Virus record (IMG/VR): IMGVR_UViG_3300030060_002740
Span: 28,414 to 92,413 of that record
Reading direction: 5' to 3' (one strand)
Source of the DNA: a virus
Length of the DNA stretch: 64,000 bases
The position numbers and the translations under genes were made by a program. The notes below the pieces were generated by a model that made no database searches, was not told the DNA's origin, and saw only the letters and a program-made list of their open reading frames with translations. Shown piece after piece: positions 29,570-38,277 of the stretch (positions are counted from its first letter, which is position 1; each line of letters starts with the position of its first letter).

Positions 29570-29682
29570 ATTGGTTCGATGTATTAAAGAAATTAAAAGG
29601 TAAACAAAAACTACTTGACAAAGATGATGATGGAGATATTGATGAAGAAGACTTCAAAGCACTAAGGGAGGAGAAGGAATGA
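29566..29682 (+). CDS. EF-hand micropeptide with N-terminal Trp motif, 38 aa
   Basis: Reads MNWFDVLKKLKGKQKLLDKD then DDGDIDEEDFKALREEKE. After the Trp motif comes a canonical calcium loop D-K-D-D-D-G-D-I-D-E-E-D (ligands at 1, 3, 5, 7, with Gly6, Ile8 and Asp at 12) and its exiting helix. It overlaps both neighbours by four bases. A single EF-hand joined to a putative docking peptide is unusual; calcium may control assembly or release. The product is short but fully motif-defined. Confidence 0.65.
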   Translation: MNWFDVLKKLKGKQKLLDKDDDGDIDEEDFKALREEKE

Positions 29683-29933
29683 GTTGGCAAGATATACTAA
29701 AAAACGAGATGGACATAAAGACATTAGAAGAAATAGCAGGTGAATTGGAGAAAGCAGTTGAAGCACATGGTTCTCAAGCAAAGAGAATCAGAGAGATAAT
29801 TTCTCAATACAAGAAAGAACCACCCACAAAAATGCCCTCACCACAATACATAACCAATAGGCCAAAAACCGCAGGGCAACAGTCTATGATAGATAGAGCA
29901 ACTAGGAACTTGAGAGAACAAGAGAGAAGGTGA
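29679..29933 (+). CDS. Small helical protein with N-terminal Trp motif, 84 aa
   Basis: MSWQDILKNEMDIKTLEEIA is the clearest Trp motif. A helix with EIAGELEKAVEAHGSQAKRI follows, then a proline-rich linker (KKEPPTKMPSPQYI) and a basic C-terminal helix. Probably a small assembly or virion-internal factor. ATGA-coupled to the EF-hand gene. Confidence 0.65.
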   Translation: MSWQDILKNEMDIKTLEEIAGELEKAVEAHGSQAKRIREIISQYKKEPPTKMPSPQYITNRPKTAGQQSMIDRATRNLREQERR

Positions 29934-29937
29934 TTAC

Positions 29938-30165
29938 ATGAGTGAAGAAAAAACAGTAAGAGAGTTAGAAAGAGAATTGAAGGCAGCAAGGGTTAGAGAA
30001 AGAAAGGAACACACCGATAAGGTGACTGTTAGTAGAGACTATTCTATTGGTGGTATTGATAGAGATACCACAGTAGAAAAGAAAAGTCCTGATTCTGCTG
30101 ATATACCTGATGCTATTCTGCTACCTAAGAGTAAGAGAAACCGAAGAGAGAACATACCTTTCTGA
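29938..30165 (+). CDS. Small charged protein, 75 aa
   Basis: MSEEKTVRELERELKAARVR forms a coiled-coil helix; the rest is likely disordered (VEKKSPDSADIPDAILLPKS) and ends in a basic KRNRRENIPF. It lacks the Trp motif, unlike its neighbours. Function unknown. Confidence 0.6.
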   Translation: MSEEKTVRELERELKAARVRERKEHTDKVTVSRDYSIGGIDRDTTVEKKSPDSADIPDAILLPKSKRNRRENIPF

Positions 30166-30174
30166 GTTGGTTAC

Positions 30175-32004
30175 ATGACATGGACTAGTATTCTCAAGAG
30201 AAGCGAAATCCATGCTGATGTTATGTGGGCTTACAATCAAGCCCAACAACAAGAATCAACCAAGTTTCCTATTGCAGATTTGCGTGAGGCGCATCGTGCA
30301 TTAGACGATGCAGCCGAAAAAGACGCAGAAGAAAGAGATGAATCGGAGGCTAAGGTTACAAATATTTTGAGTAGAGGTTTTTTCTCTAACTCAAGGGATA
30401 GGTTAACTCCTGTTGAGTTTGAGAAGGATAAAAGAAAGTTCGTCAACAGAATAAATAATTTAGAAAGATTACTAAACAAAAGAAGTACAGAATCTATGAA
30501 ACTTCCCGAAGGACAGACATTGAACATAAGAGATTTAGATGCTATAAGAGAAGAAAACTCTTTGCTAGAATTATTGTTTGAGGGAGAGAAAAAAGTTCTC
30601 GTTAAACTAAGAGAAGGATTAGGAGAAAGAAAAGATGCTGCCATTGACTTTGCAGAAAAACTTACTGATGCAATGGAATCATGGGATAGGTACGGAGATA
30701 ATACCCGTAGTAGAAATCTTGCTGATAACCTAAGACCACGACTATCATCAGGAGCAAAGAACCTACAAGCATATTTGTTAGAGGGAAAGGGTCGAATTAG
30801 AACTGAGGTTTCTTCTGTATTTCACGAAAAGAATGCAGAGTTCGATGATGAAAGTAAAACTTGGAGTCCTCTTAAGGTATATCCAAAGGGAAACACTTCC
30901 TTGGAATTACTTGAGCAAATATACTCTTATCTTAGAATACCAATAAAAATATCAGGAGAAGATGAAGCCGGAGAGAAGGCAATACGAAGTTATTTCTCAT
31001 TGGATGTGGATGGTTTTGTAGAAGAGATTCATGATATGATAGGCAGTGATGACCCAAAGATTCACGCTAAATTATTCTTTAACAAGGATGATGTTTTGAG
31101 AAAGATATACAGAATAGTTCCTGAAATCATACAGATTGCAGAGGAAAAGATGGATGAGAAGGAAAAGAGGGATTTGCTTACTAAGCATTTTGACGTGTTG
31201 GAGTATCTGATTAGGATTAATTCTTTGACTGGTGATTATAGTAGACTCAAAGAAAGCAGGTTGGACAAGGTGAAAAGATTTGCTCATATGCGAAAGGGAA
31301 AAAGAAATCTCAGTATGAATAGAAACTTCCCGATGTTAGAAGATGCGTATGAGGAGTATGAGGCAAACCCAAGTGAATATCATGAAAGTGGTAGAAAACA
31401 AAGAAGGGCAGGGAAAGACGCTTCTTCTCTACAAACCCTTGGATTGAAACCAATACCTGACGGAGCAGTTAGGGGAACTTACCCTAAGAAAAAGAAGGTA
31501 GAAGACTTACAAAGAGAAATTGTTTCTTTCGGGGAAAAAGCAAGGGAAGCAATCAAAGAAGAACAAAAGAAACTTGCTGTTAACAAGCCTAAGACAGAAA
31601 AAGAAAAAATTCAAGCAGAGAGAACTTTCTTACTTCCTCTCAAGAGGCAGATAGAGAGATACACGAAAGAAGTAGAAGAACTAGGGTTACTGTTTGAGGA
31701 TACTCCTGAGTCTGCTGCCGAGTTCCATGACTATGGAGATTTAAGTTCTGATAACTTAGATGAAAAAATAGAAGAAGCAAAGGAGCAATTGAAACTCGCA
31801 GAGGAGGCAAAATTGGAAGAAGAGGAATTAGAAACATACAAGGATTATGTTGTTACTCTGCAAACTATCAAGAAACTCCCCCAAATTAGAGAAACAGTTG
31901 GTAGGATTCAAAGCATAATAGATTCTGCTAAATATCCTATAATGTCTGAGCAACAATCATTAGATGAACCCTCATCTGAAGATGCAAAGGAGGAGTCTGC
32001 ATGA
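30175..32004 (+). CDS. Large helical protein with N-terminal Trp motif, 609 aa
   Basis: MTWTSILKRSEIHADVMWAY at the start, then almost continuous charged helices (for example KFVNRINNLERLLNKRSTES, KEVEELGLLFEDTPESAAEF). Size and character match the 599-residue protein at 18427, which also begins with the Trp motif. No enzyme motif. Probably an internal head protein; it may be cleaved during maturation. Confidence 0.65.
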   Translation: MTWTSILKRSEIHADVMWAYNQAQQQESTKFPIADLREAHRALDDAAEKDAEERDESEAKVTNILSRGFFSNSRDRLTPVEFEKDKRKFVNRINNLERLLNKRSTESMKLPEGQTLNIRDLDAIREENSLLELLFEGEKKVLVKLREGLGERKDAAIDFAEKLTDAMESWDRYGDNTRSRNLADNLRPRLSSGAKNLQAYLLEGKGRIRTEVSSVFHEKNAEFDDESKTWSPLKVYPKGNTSLELLEQIYSYLRIPIKISGEDEAGEKAIRSYFSLDVDGFVEEIHDMIGSDDPKIHAKLFFNKDDVLRKIYRIVPEIIQIAEEKMDEKEKRDLLTKHFDVLEYLIRINSLTGDYSRLKESRLDKVKRFAHMRKGKRNLSMNRNFPMLEDAYEEYEANPSEYHESGRKQRRAGKDASSLQTLGLKPIPDGAVRGTYPKKKKVEDLQREIVSFGEKAREAIKEEQKKLAVNKPKTEKEKIQAERTFLLPLKRQIERYTKEVEELGLLFEDTPESAAEFHDYGDLSSDNLDEKIEEAKEQLKLAEEAKLEEEELETYKDYVVTLQTIKKLPQIRETVGRIQSIIDSAKYPIMSEQQSLDEPSSEDAKEESA

Positions 32005-32345
32005 GTTGGCAAGATGTTCTAAAGGAAGAGGGATTCTACTTCGCTCCTGTTTTCATTGAGAAACTCGACGGTAAGCAGAAAAAGAAGTTGAAGAAACTCA
32101 TACAGAAGGCCCAACCAACAAACATGATGGGTCAAGACATGACTCAACTCTCAGATATAATCGAAGAACTGAAAGATATGGATTTAGTAAAATCCGACAA
32201 GAAACTAAGTAAAACCGTAGAAGGGTTTGATGAGAAGAACTTGGATATCCTCGCTTCTGCCTCTGAGTTGAGGAAAGACTACGAAACATTATTCACACAA
32301 CTAAGGAAAATGGTTTATCCACCATCAAAGAAAGGTAAGCAGTGA
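32001..32345 (+). CDS. Small helical protein with N-terminal Trp motif, 114 aa
   Basis: MSWQDVLKEEGFYFAPVFIE then a basic segment (GKQKKKLKKLIQKAQ) and helices rich in Leu, Lys, Asp. ATGA overlap with the gene before it. Function unknown; head-associated by motif and position. Confidence 0.65.
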   Translation: MSWQDVLKEEGFYFAPVFIEKLDGKQKKKLKKLIQKAQPTNMMGQDMTQLSDIIEELKDMDLVKSDKKLSKTVEGFDEKNLDILASASELRKDYETLFTQLRKMVYPPSKKGKQ

Positions 32346-32349
32346 TACA

Positions 32350-32430
32350 ATGAATTGGAAAGAAGAACTAAGAATACGGATTAAAGAAAGTTTATCTAAA
32401 ATGTATGAGGAGGAAGCATACAATGAGTGA
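32350..32430 (+). CDS. Micropeptide with Trp motif, 26 aa
   Basis: Reads MNWKEELRIRIKESLSKMYE then EEAYNE. It is little more than the docking motif plus an amphipathic helix. Its stop overlaps the next ATG (ATGAGTGA). If the motif is a capsid-targeting signal, this peptide might compete for or cap the docking site. Confidence 0.5.
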   Translation: MNWKEELRIRIKESLSKMYEEEAYNE

Positions 32431-32644
32431 CGAGATGTTGATGCTGATGAAAGAATTGGTAGACAAAGTGAAAGCCTTAGAGCAAGCAGTTTACCACAAA
32501 GACAACCTATTGATGAAATCAGGATTTGTTGTTTACGATTCACCTACACCCACAATGAATAGTAAAGATGTTGTAGGTAGTAGTACGATAAAAAAGAGTA
32601 TGGATTGGGAAGACATACATGAATTAGTAAAACAGATGGAGTGA
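32423..32644 (+). CDS. Small coiled-coil protein with C-terminal Trp motif, 73 aa
   Basis: Start at ATG 32423 (MSDEMLMLMKELVDKVKALE) with GAGGAGG upstream. A coiled coil fills the first 30 residues. The end, KKSMDWEDIHELVKQME, carries a W-E-D-I-H version of the motif that is nearly identical to the end of the protease/scaffold at 35533 (SWEDIHALTRGD). Confidence 0.6.
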   Translation: MSDEMLMLMKELVDKVKALEQAVYHKDNLLMKSGFVVYDSPTPTMNSKDVVGSSTIKKSMDWEDIHELVKQME

Positions 32645-32649
32645 GCGAT

Positions 32650-32868
32650 ATGCCGGAGAGAGTAACAAAAGAAGAGAAAGTAGTCGAATTGGCTATTGCA
32701 AAAGCAAAAGAAGTATTGCAAGAGGCTAAACACCTTGGGCAGTTAGAGTTAGATGAGCCTCTTACTGGTGAAGAAGTAAAAGTAAAAAGACCAAAGAAGA
32801 ATCCTTCGGAAGAACCTTTGCCAAAAACAAGTAATGTCGAAGGAAAAGAAGATAAGTTAAATGACTGA
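32650..32868 (+). CDS. Small charged protein, 72 aa
   Basis: MPERVTKEEKVVELAIAKAK at the start; the second half is Lys/Pro/Glu-rich and probably disordered (VKVKRPKKNPSEEPLPKTSN). I prefer ATG 32650 (GGAG eight bases upstream) to GTG 32641. No motif recognised. Confidence 0.55.
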   Translation: MPERVTKEEKVVELAIAKAKEVLQEAKHLGQLELDEPLTGEEVKVKRPKKNPSEEPLPKTSNVEGKEDKLND

Positions 32869-32895
32869 ATCCCTACGAAAGACTTGAGGGGTCAG

Positions 32896-35487
32896 ATGCC
32901 GCAAACAGGAATAGAGTTTGAAAAAGAAACTAGTGGCCTCACAAAACAGGTCTTAGATTTCTTTGAGAAGGTTCGTTATTCCTATCTTTCAGCAAGAGAA
33001 AATCCCGATGACTACGGGGATGCTTGGAAAAAAACAGTAAAGGATATCAGAGAACAATTAGATTCTCTTGATGATTTCAGCAATGAGTTGAAAACTTATG
33101 TCAAGGAAGACTTGGCTCAATCTGATGAAGCATACAATCCAAAGTCAAGACAAGCAAAAGAATTGTACGAAGCGGTAAAAGAACTTAGGTTCAAATCCGA
33201 AAAAGTCAGTGACCCGTTTTCAAAACAACTTGGTGATGATGTAATACCTAAGTTGTTGAAGAATGAAGCATTATTCGCTTATTTTATTCATTATGCACTA
33301 CGCTCTCATGCAAATGCTTTACCTGAAAAAGCGTGGAAGGCAGTGGAACTCAAACCTGACAAGATAACTCAAAACGTGATGGGTTTGGATTTAGAGCCAA
33401 AGGACATACCGCTATACATCATAGAACATTATGGCGGGGAAGAGGAAGACACAAGAAGAGTAGAGAGTAAGTTCAAGGGGGCTTACAAATTATTGGAGAA
33501 GGTGTATGCCTCTCAATATGATGAGGGTAAATGGGAGAATCTTGTTGAGTTAGATATTGCTAAGAGTGAGCAAAAGCAAGAAATTGATTTTATCGTTCCC
33601 AACAAACCAATGTATAGAATCTTTGAGATAGATGACATGAAGGAAATCAAGGGTCTTACTGGTGAGTACATTGTCCAAGAGAAGTATGACGGGATGAGAA
33701 TACAACTTCACAAGTTCAATGGTAAAGTCAGAATATACTCTTTCAATGAAAAAGACATTACAGATAAGTGTTCAAAACAAGTTAAGCAATTAGAAAAGAA
33801 AGCATTTGGGGATTGTATCTTAGATGGAGAACTCATGTTGTTTGACGGTGATGAACCACTACATAGAGCAGATACAATAGCCCATGTTTTCAAGAACAAA
33901 AAGGGTGGTGAACTAAAAGCACACGTCTTTGATATTATGGTTCATGAAGGAAAGAACATCGCTGATGAAACCCTAAGAGAAAGAAATAACATTCTTCTGT
34001 ACCAATACGCTCAACATTCATCAGAAGACTTAGCATTCCCATCTAAGAAAGATACAAGGATTGCTGACTCCATAAAAGAAGTAGAAACCTATGCTAAAGA
34101 AATAATGCAGTTACCTGCATCAGAAGGTGTGGTAATCAAGGATATAGAATCAACATACTACATTGGGGTTAAGAAAAATCCTAAGTGGATTAAGTGGAAG
34201 AAGTTCGTTGACTTGGATGTTATAGTTTTAGATGATAAGAAAACAAAGAGCAACTTACATTCCTACACAATGGGAGTTGGGCCAGTAAATGCTGAAACTG
34301 CTAGGAACTACAAGACTGTTGAGTTTGAGGATAAAGACTACTTAGAAGTAGGTAAGGCTCTCAATACAAAACAATCAGTAAAGATTGGTAGCATAGTCAG
34401 AGTGAAAGTTGACGAGGTTAAAAAAGGAAAGGACGGTTTCAAATTGTTCTCTGCTAAAGTTATAGAGATACCTGAAGTAACACAATCGGATACTGTTGAA
34501 ACATTAGAGCAATTAGCAAGTAAGACAAAGAAATCTCTCAATGCAATCGGATACACCTTTGGAGAAACAGTAGGCGGTGCATTTGAAGTTACATCAGGAA
34601 TGAAGAACCCAAGAGGTCAGACTAAGAAAGATGTAAAGAAAGGATATTACATTACAGACCACATACATGGAACTGCTGAGATTATTCTAAAGGAGGACAT
34701 GGATGGTTTCACAATCTATGGGTTTGAGGGAGATTCTCTTATGCAGAAGAATGCTCTATACAACATAGATATGTGGAAAGAACAAGTGGTTAGTATAATG
34801 AAAAGTAAACGTTCTACCTTTAGATTGGCTATCCGCAATGAGATATTAGACAGTGGTAGAGATAATCTAAGGTTTGAGCAGATATTAGATTATGTCAAAG
34901 ACAAACATCAAGGAACCTTTGAGGATTTATTCGACTCAGATGAAGGAAGATTAATGTCTTGGATGAAACAACAAGAAGATTTGGTTTATCTTCATCCCAA
35001 CAAGTTTACTGCAAGAGAAGACGTATTGGAAAAGGATGTTGAAGAATTACAAAAAGAAGAAATGGGAAAGTATACAATTAATCTTAGAGAAGATAATAAT
35101 GTTGATTTAATCATAGAATACAAAGACGAGCGTATGGGTTGGACTATTGATATTGAAGAGTCAGAAGACATATACGAGTTGTTTGGTAAATCAGGTAAGT
35201 ATCCGGCTATTGTTATGAAGAATGCAGGTGAGCCTAAGAAAGTCTTAGATAAAGGAAATATAGAATTAGGAATTCAAAAAGATGGATACCATGAATATAG
35301 ATTAGATGGAGATAAGTTCCAAACAAGAATGCACTTTAGAGTAATTCCTTTAGATGAACAAAAGAGTTGGATAGCATGGACAGGAAAGAAACAGGAAATG
35401 TTAGACGATGAAGAGAACCCAAATAAATGGAATCTGAATGAAGACTCTTATGCTCAATTACCTTTCCCTTCGGATAAAAAAGAGTAA
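32896..35487 (+). CDS. ATP-dependent DNA ligase with extra N- and C-terminal regions, 863 aa
   Basis: Seals nicks with ATP. Nucleotidyltransferase motifs are clear: motif I EKYDGMRIQ with Lys263 as adenylation site, motif III ILDGELMLFDG, motif IV SEGVVIKD, motif V WIKWKKF, followed by an OB-type domain (KIGSIVRVKVDEVKKGKDGF). A helical N-terminal region of about 230 residues may be the DNA-binding domain. The last 300 residues are extra and include GYTFGETVGGAFEVTSGMKN and KDGYHEYRLDGDKFQTRMHF, of uncertain function. Start ATG 32896 has GAGGGG upstream. It is odd that a repair/replication enzyme lies among head genes just before the protease; it may act on packaged or entering DNA. Confidence 0.88.
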   Translation: MPQTGIEFEKETSGLTKQVLDFFEKVRYSYLSARENPDDYGDAWKKTVKDIREQLDSLDDFSNELKTYVKEDLAQSDEAYNPKSRQAKELYEAVKELRFKSEKVSDPFSKQLGDDVIPKLLKNEALFAYFIHYALRSHANALPEKAWKAVELKPDKITQNVMGLDLEPKDIPLYIIEHYGGEEEDTRRVESKFKGAYKLLEKVYASQYDEGKWENLVELDIAKSEQKQEIDFIVPNKPMYRIFEIDDMKEIKGLTGEYIVQEKYDGMRIQLHKFNGKVRIYSFNEKDITDKCSKQVKQLEKKAFGDCILDGELMLFDGDEPLHRADTIAHVFKNKKGGELKAHVFDIMVHEGKNIADETLRERNNILLYQYAQHSSEDLAFPSKKDTRIADSIKEVETYAKEIMQLPASEGVVIKDIESTYYIGVKKNPKWIKWKKFVDLDVIVLDDKKTKSNLHSYTMGVGPVNAETARNYKTVEFEDKDYLEVGKALNTKQSVKIGSIVRVKVDEVKKGKDGFKLFSAKVIEIPEVTQSDTVETLEQLASKTKKSLNAIGYTFGETVGGAFEVTSGMKNPRGQTKKDVKKGYYITDHIHGTAEIILKEDMDGFTIYGFEGDSLMQKNALYNIDMWKEQVVSIMKSKRSTFRLAIRNEILDSGRDNLRFEQILDYVKDKHQGTFEDLFDSDEGRLMSWMKQQEDLVYLHPNKFTAREDVLEKDVEELQKEEMGKYTINLREDNNVDLIIEYKDERMGWTIDIEESEDIYELFGKSGKYPAIVMKNAGEPKKVLDKGNIELGIQKDGYHEYRLDGDKFQTRMHFRVIPLDEQKSWIAWTGKKQEMLDDEENPNKWNLNEDSYAQLPFPSDKKE

Positions 35488-35490
35488 ATA

Positions 35491-35512
35491 TTACTATTAC
35501 TTCATATAGTAA
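35491..35512 (+). promoter_or_regulatory. Hairpin and TATA-like box before the capsid operon
   Basis: TTACTAT (35491-35497) and ATAGTAA (35506-35512) form a perfect seven-base inverted repeat. The right arm forms a TATA-like CATATAGTA centred about 26 bases before the ATG at 35533, which lacks a ribosome-binding site. A leaderless promoter for the protease-capsid genes, or a terminator of the previous operon, are both possible. Confidence 0.5.
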
Positions 35513-35532
35513 GAGTGTAAAACTTACCGACA

Positions 35533-36774
35533 ATGCTGATGATGGGTACTCCTTTACTAAAGGCTGAGAGTAACCATGAGTTTAGTATTTTGAAGTCTGA
35601 CAACCTAATTATTGGTGGTTATGCTTCAATCGAAATAGTGGACAAGCAGAATGATTTAATCACACTTGAAGCACTACAAGATGCAGTAAACAAATACATG
35701 GTTGATGAGAAATACAGAAATGTAATGTCTAACCATTCTAATGTGCAAGTTGGAGAAGTTGTAGAACAGTATAGAGATGCTAACGGAGTTTTGCACAAGA
35801 CTGCGGTAGATGACGTAGGATTCTATGTTGTAATAAAACTACGAGATGATATTGAGAAAGCAAAAGAAATTTCAAGAGGAATTAGAAAGGGAACTCTACG
35901 TTCCTTTAGTATTGGAGGACAAGCCATTTCAAAGAGACAGAGAACTTCTGATGAGTATGGGGAGTACAATGAGATAGACAGGTTGGAACTGCATGAAGTT
36001 ACAATCTGCGAGAAGGGGATAAACCCCGAAGCGAAATTCGACATTTTAAAAATGGAGGAAAAAAACATGAGTGAAAAGTTAGAAAAAGCACTTGAAGAAC
36101 TGAACGACCTGATGAAACAGGTTAGTGATGTTACTTCAACAGAAAATGAAGACGTAACGAAGAACGAAATGGCCTATATGGACACCAAAGACGACGAGAT
36201 GGCTATGGCTGATGATGAATCAGGCAGCATGGACAAGGGTATGTACGGCGGCAAGGATATGGACAAGGCAGATGATGAGGAGATGGACGACGACACGAAG
36301 AAGGAACTTGATGAAGATTCAACAAGAGACTACGATGCCGGAGAGTTGGTTGTAGATAACGGCAACCCCACTGATACTCCAACCGAACTAAAGTCATTTG
36401 GTCTTGATGGAGCAGACTTTGCTACACTAGACCTATCTGCTGAGAACGTAGAAAAGGCATATGCAAAGTATAAGGCGGAGAAAATGGAAGCAATGGCTTA
36501 CGATTCTCTATCAAAGCAATTTGAAGCCCGTCTTACAGAAGAGTTGTCTGTAAAGAAAGCGGAAGCAGAAAAAGCATCTTACGATGCTCGCACAGATGTA
36601 GCGGCACTAAAAGAAGAGTTTGCTGAACTACGCAAGTCATTGTCCGAGAAGGACACAGAAATAAGGAAGGCACAGGAAGTAGCATTTGCTCTACCTGATG
36701 GAATGCCAACAAGCATTGAGGCGGCGGCTGATATGTCTTGGGAAGATATTCACGCATTAACAAGAGGTGATTAA
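35533..36774 (+). CDS. Prohead protease fused to scaffold region, C-terminal Trp motif
   Basis: Residues 1-175 match HK97-type prohead serine proteases: GGYASIEIVDKQNDLITLEA, catalytic-His-like VMSNHSNVQVGEVV, the nucleophile region GTLRSFSIGGQAIS, and ELHEVTICEKGINPEAKF. The second half (from an internal ATG at about residue 179, MSEKLEKALEELND) is acidic then helical, as in scaffolding (delta) domains, with DDEMAMADDESGSMDKGMYG low complexity. It ends in DMSWEDIHALTRGD, the Trp motif. This places the motif at the end that in other phages contacts the capsid shell. It precedes the capsid gene by two bases. The internal ATG could give a separate scaffold. Confidence 0.85.
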   Translation: MLMMGTPLLKAESNHEFSILKSDNLIIGGYASIEIVDKQNDLITLEALQDAVNKYMVDEKYRNVMSNHSNVQVGEVVEQYRDANGVLHKTAVDDVGFYVVIKLRDDIEKAKEISRGIRKGTLRSFSIGGQAISKRQRTSDEYGEYNEIDRLELHEVTICEKGINPEAKFDILKMEEKNMSEKLEKALEELNDLMKQVSDVTSTENEDVTKNEMAYMDTKDDEMAMADDESGSMDKGMYGGKDMDKADDEEMDDDTKKELDEDSTRDYDAGELVVDNGNPTDTPTELKSFGLDGADFATLDLSAENVEKAYAKYKAEKMEAMAYDSLSKQFEARLTEELSVKKAEAEKASYDARTDVAALKEEFAELRKSLSEKDTEIRKAQEVAFALPDGMPTSIEAAADMSWEDIHALTRGD

Positions 36775-36776
36775 AC

Positions 36777-38171
36777 ATGTCAGGATACATTAAAACATTG
36801 AAAGACCTAGAAGCAGCAACATACGGATACGGTGGAAACACTGGTAATGCTCTACTCAAAGCGGGTGGAGTTGTTGGAGGATTCGGAACTCCTCACGATA
36901 CAGCAAGTAACCCATTTACTGCTGCCGCAGGTCTTGGCGACCTTTACAACGTTCTGTATGGACAGAAAGTTTGGTCTATGCTAAACCAAGAAGTTAACCC
37001 TCTTGCTATGTTGGCTAAGAGGCCATACACATCTTCAGGTTGGAGAGTTCTAAAGAGCCGACCTATCGGTGGTAGTGGTTCTTCCTTCGCAACAGGTTCT
37101 AACGCTGTAACTGCAAACATTTCGTCTGCAAACGCAGCAACACCAAGAGCAGATACAATTGGTGGAGTTGGAGAAAATGCAGTTCTTGGAACTGACTTTG
37201 TTGCACTTGCACCTGAGTACACCAAACTGTATGTCAGCCCTAAGACTATTGCACACCTGTTTGAGTTCTCAGAACTCGGTATGGAACTTGCTGCAATTGA
37301 TGATGGTGTCGGTGACATCAGGGCAATTGTTCGTGAGGACATGGGTAAACTACACGCAGAAGTTCAGAGCAAGATGCTAGTTATGCCTCTTGAGAAATAC
37401 TCAGAGAACGGAACAACTGGAATTGAGAAGAACTATACTTCTCTACTAAAGATTGTTTCATCTGCTGCGGAATTGGCTCAAATGGCTGATGACGATGTAT
37501 TCTACCACAACCAGACAAACAACGGAACTGCTGCACAACTTGCTGATGCAACCAGTATCTTTGGAACTGAGAGAACTGTAACTGTCAATACATCCGGTGG
37601 TAGTGGAAACTACACATACACTGGTGTTGCATCTTTCCTTGATGCAGAGGTTGACTTCGGAGCAAACTACACATCAGGCGGTTGCCGTGTACTAACTCTA
37701 AGTCTACTAAATGACATGATTCGCAGAATCAGACAGAATGGTGGAAACCCGAAAGTTATCATTACCGGATACGATACCATCCAAAAGATTGCTGACTTGC
37801 TACAAAGCCAAGAGCGATTCATGGACAGGAAAGAGGTTGTTCCAACCCACAACGGAGTTCGTGGTGTAAAGGGACAGGAAGTTGGATTCAGAGTTGCAAC
37901 ATACTATGACATCCCAATTATCCCTGCAAAGGATATGCCTTCTACTGGTAAGTCAACAAGCAACAGGCTTAGTGACATACTGGTTCTTGACACTGACCAC
38001 CTGTGGCTATCTGTGATGAAGCCTACTCAATACTTTGAGGATGGTATCACTAGTGGAAACCCATTCGGTGTTGGCAAACTTGGGAACCAAGGAATGTACC
38101 GCACTATGGGTGAGACTTGCTGTTCCTTCTTCAAGGGACAAGGTAAGATTACCAACCTAAAGAGTGCTTGA
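36777..38171 (+). CDS. Major capsid protein (HK97 fold)
   Basis: Forms the icosahedral shell. The call rests on position directly after protease/scaffold, length (464 residues), and composition: an N-terminal arm rich in Gly/Ala, then a large alpha/beta region with RVLKSRPIGGSGSSFATGSN, KLYVSPKTIAHLFEFSELGM, NPKVIITGYDTIQKIADLLQ and DILVLDTDHLWLSVMKPTQY, the last resembling the P-domain strand that closes HK97-type capsid proteins. GC-richer codon use than neighbours fits high expression. Strongest hairpin of the region follows at 38222. Confidence 0.88.
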   Translation: MSGYIKTLKDLEAATYGYGGNTGNALLKAGGVVGGFGTPHDTASNPFTAAAGLGDLYNVLYGQKVWSMLNQEVNPLAMLAKRPYTSSGWRVLKSRPIGGSGSSFATGSNAVTANISSANAATPRADTIGGVGENAVLGTDFVALAPEYTKLYVSPKTIAHLFEFSELGMELAAIDDGVGDIRAIVREDMGKLHAEVQSKMLVMPLEKYSENGTTGIEKNYTSLLKIVSSAAELAQMADDDVFYHNQTNNGTAAQLADATSIFGTERTVTVNTSGGSGNYTYTGVASFLDAEVDFGANYTSGGCRVLTLSLLNDMIRRIRQNGGNPKVIITGYDTIQKIADLLQSQERFMDRKEVVPTHNGVRGVKGQEVGFRVATYYDIPIIPAKDMPSTGKSTSNRLSDILVLDTDHLWLSVMKPTQYFEDGITSGNPFGVGKLGNQGMYRTMGETCCSFFKGQGKITNLKSA

Positions 38172-38221
38172 TTTCAACACTGAATAAGTAAGTAAATCTG
38201 AAAAACGTAAAGTAGTAGCCT

Positions 38222-38243
38222 CTGCCCCGACAGTATGGGGCAG
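38222..38243 (+). terminator. Hairpin after the capsid gene
   Basis: CTGCCCC (38222-38228) - GACAGTAT - GGGGCAG (38237-38243), extendable by flanking CC/GG. It lies 50 bases after the capsid stop and 35 before the next gene. It could be a partial terminator or 3'-end stabiliser that sets high capsid expression. Confidence 0.55.
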
Positions 38244-38277
38244 GGGTTACTGCCGAAACAAAAAAAGAGGTAATAAT

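Noticed and set aside
34950-34985. Trp motif within the DNA ligase (RLMSWMKQQEDL)
   Set aside because: Lacks the [IV]-[LI]-[KR] positions and lies within a helical domain, so it is not counted as a docking motif.
36944-37342. Minus-strand frame of 132 codons opposite the capsid gene
   Set aside because: Antisense shadow of a highly expressed gene, no start context and no plausible protein features.
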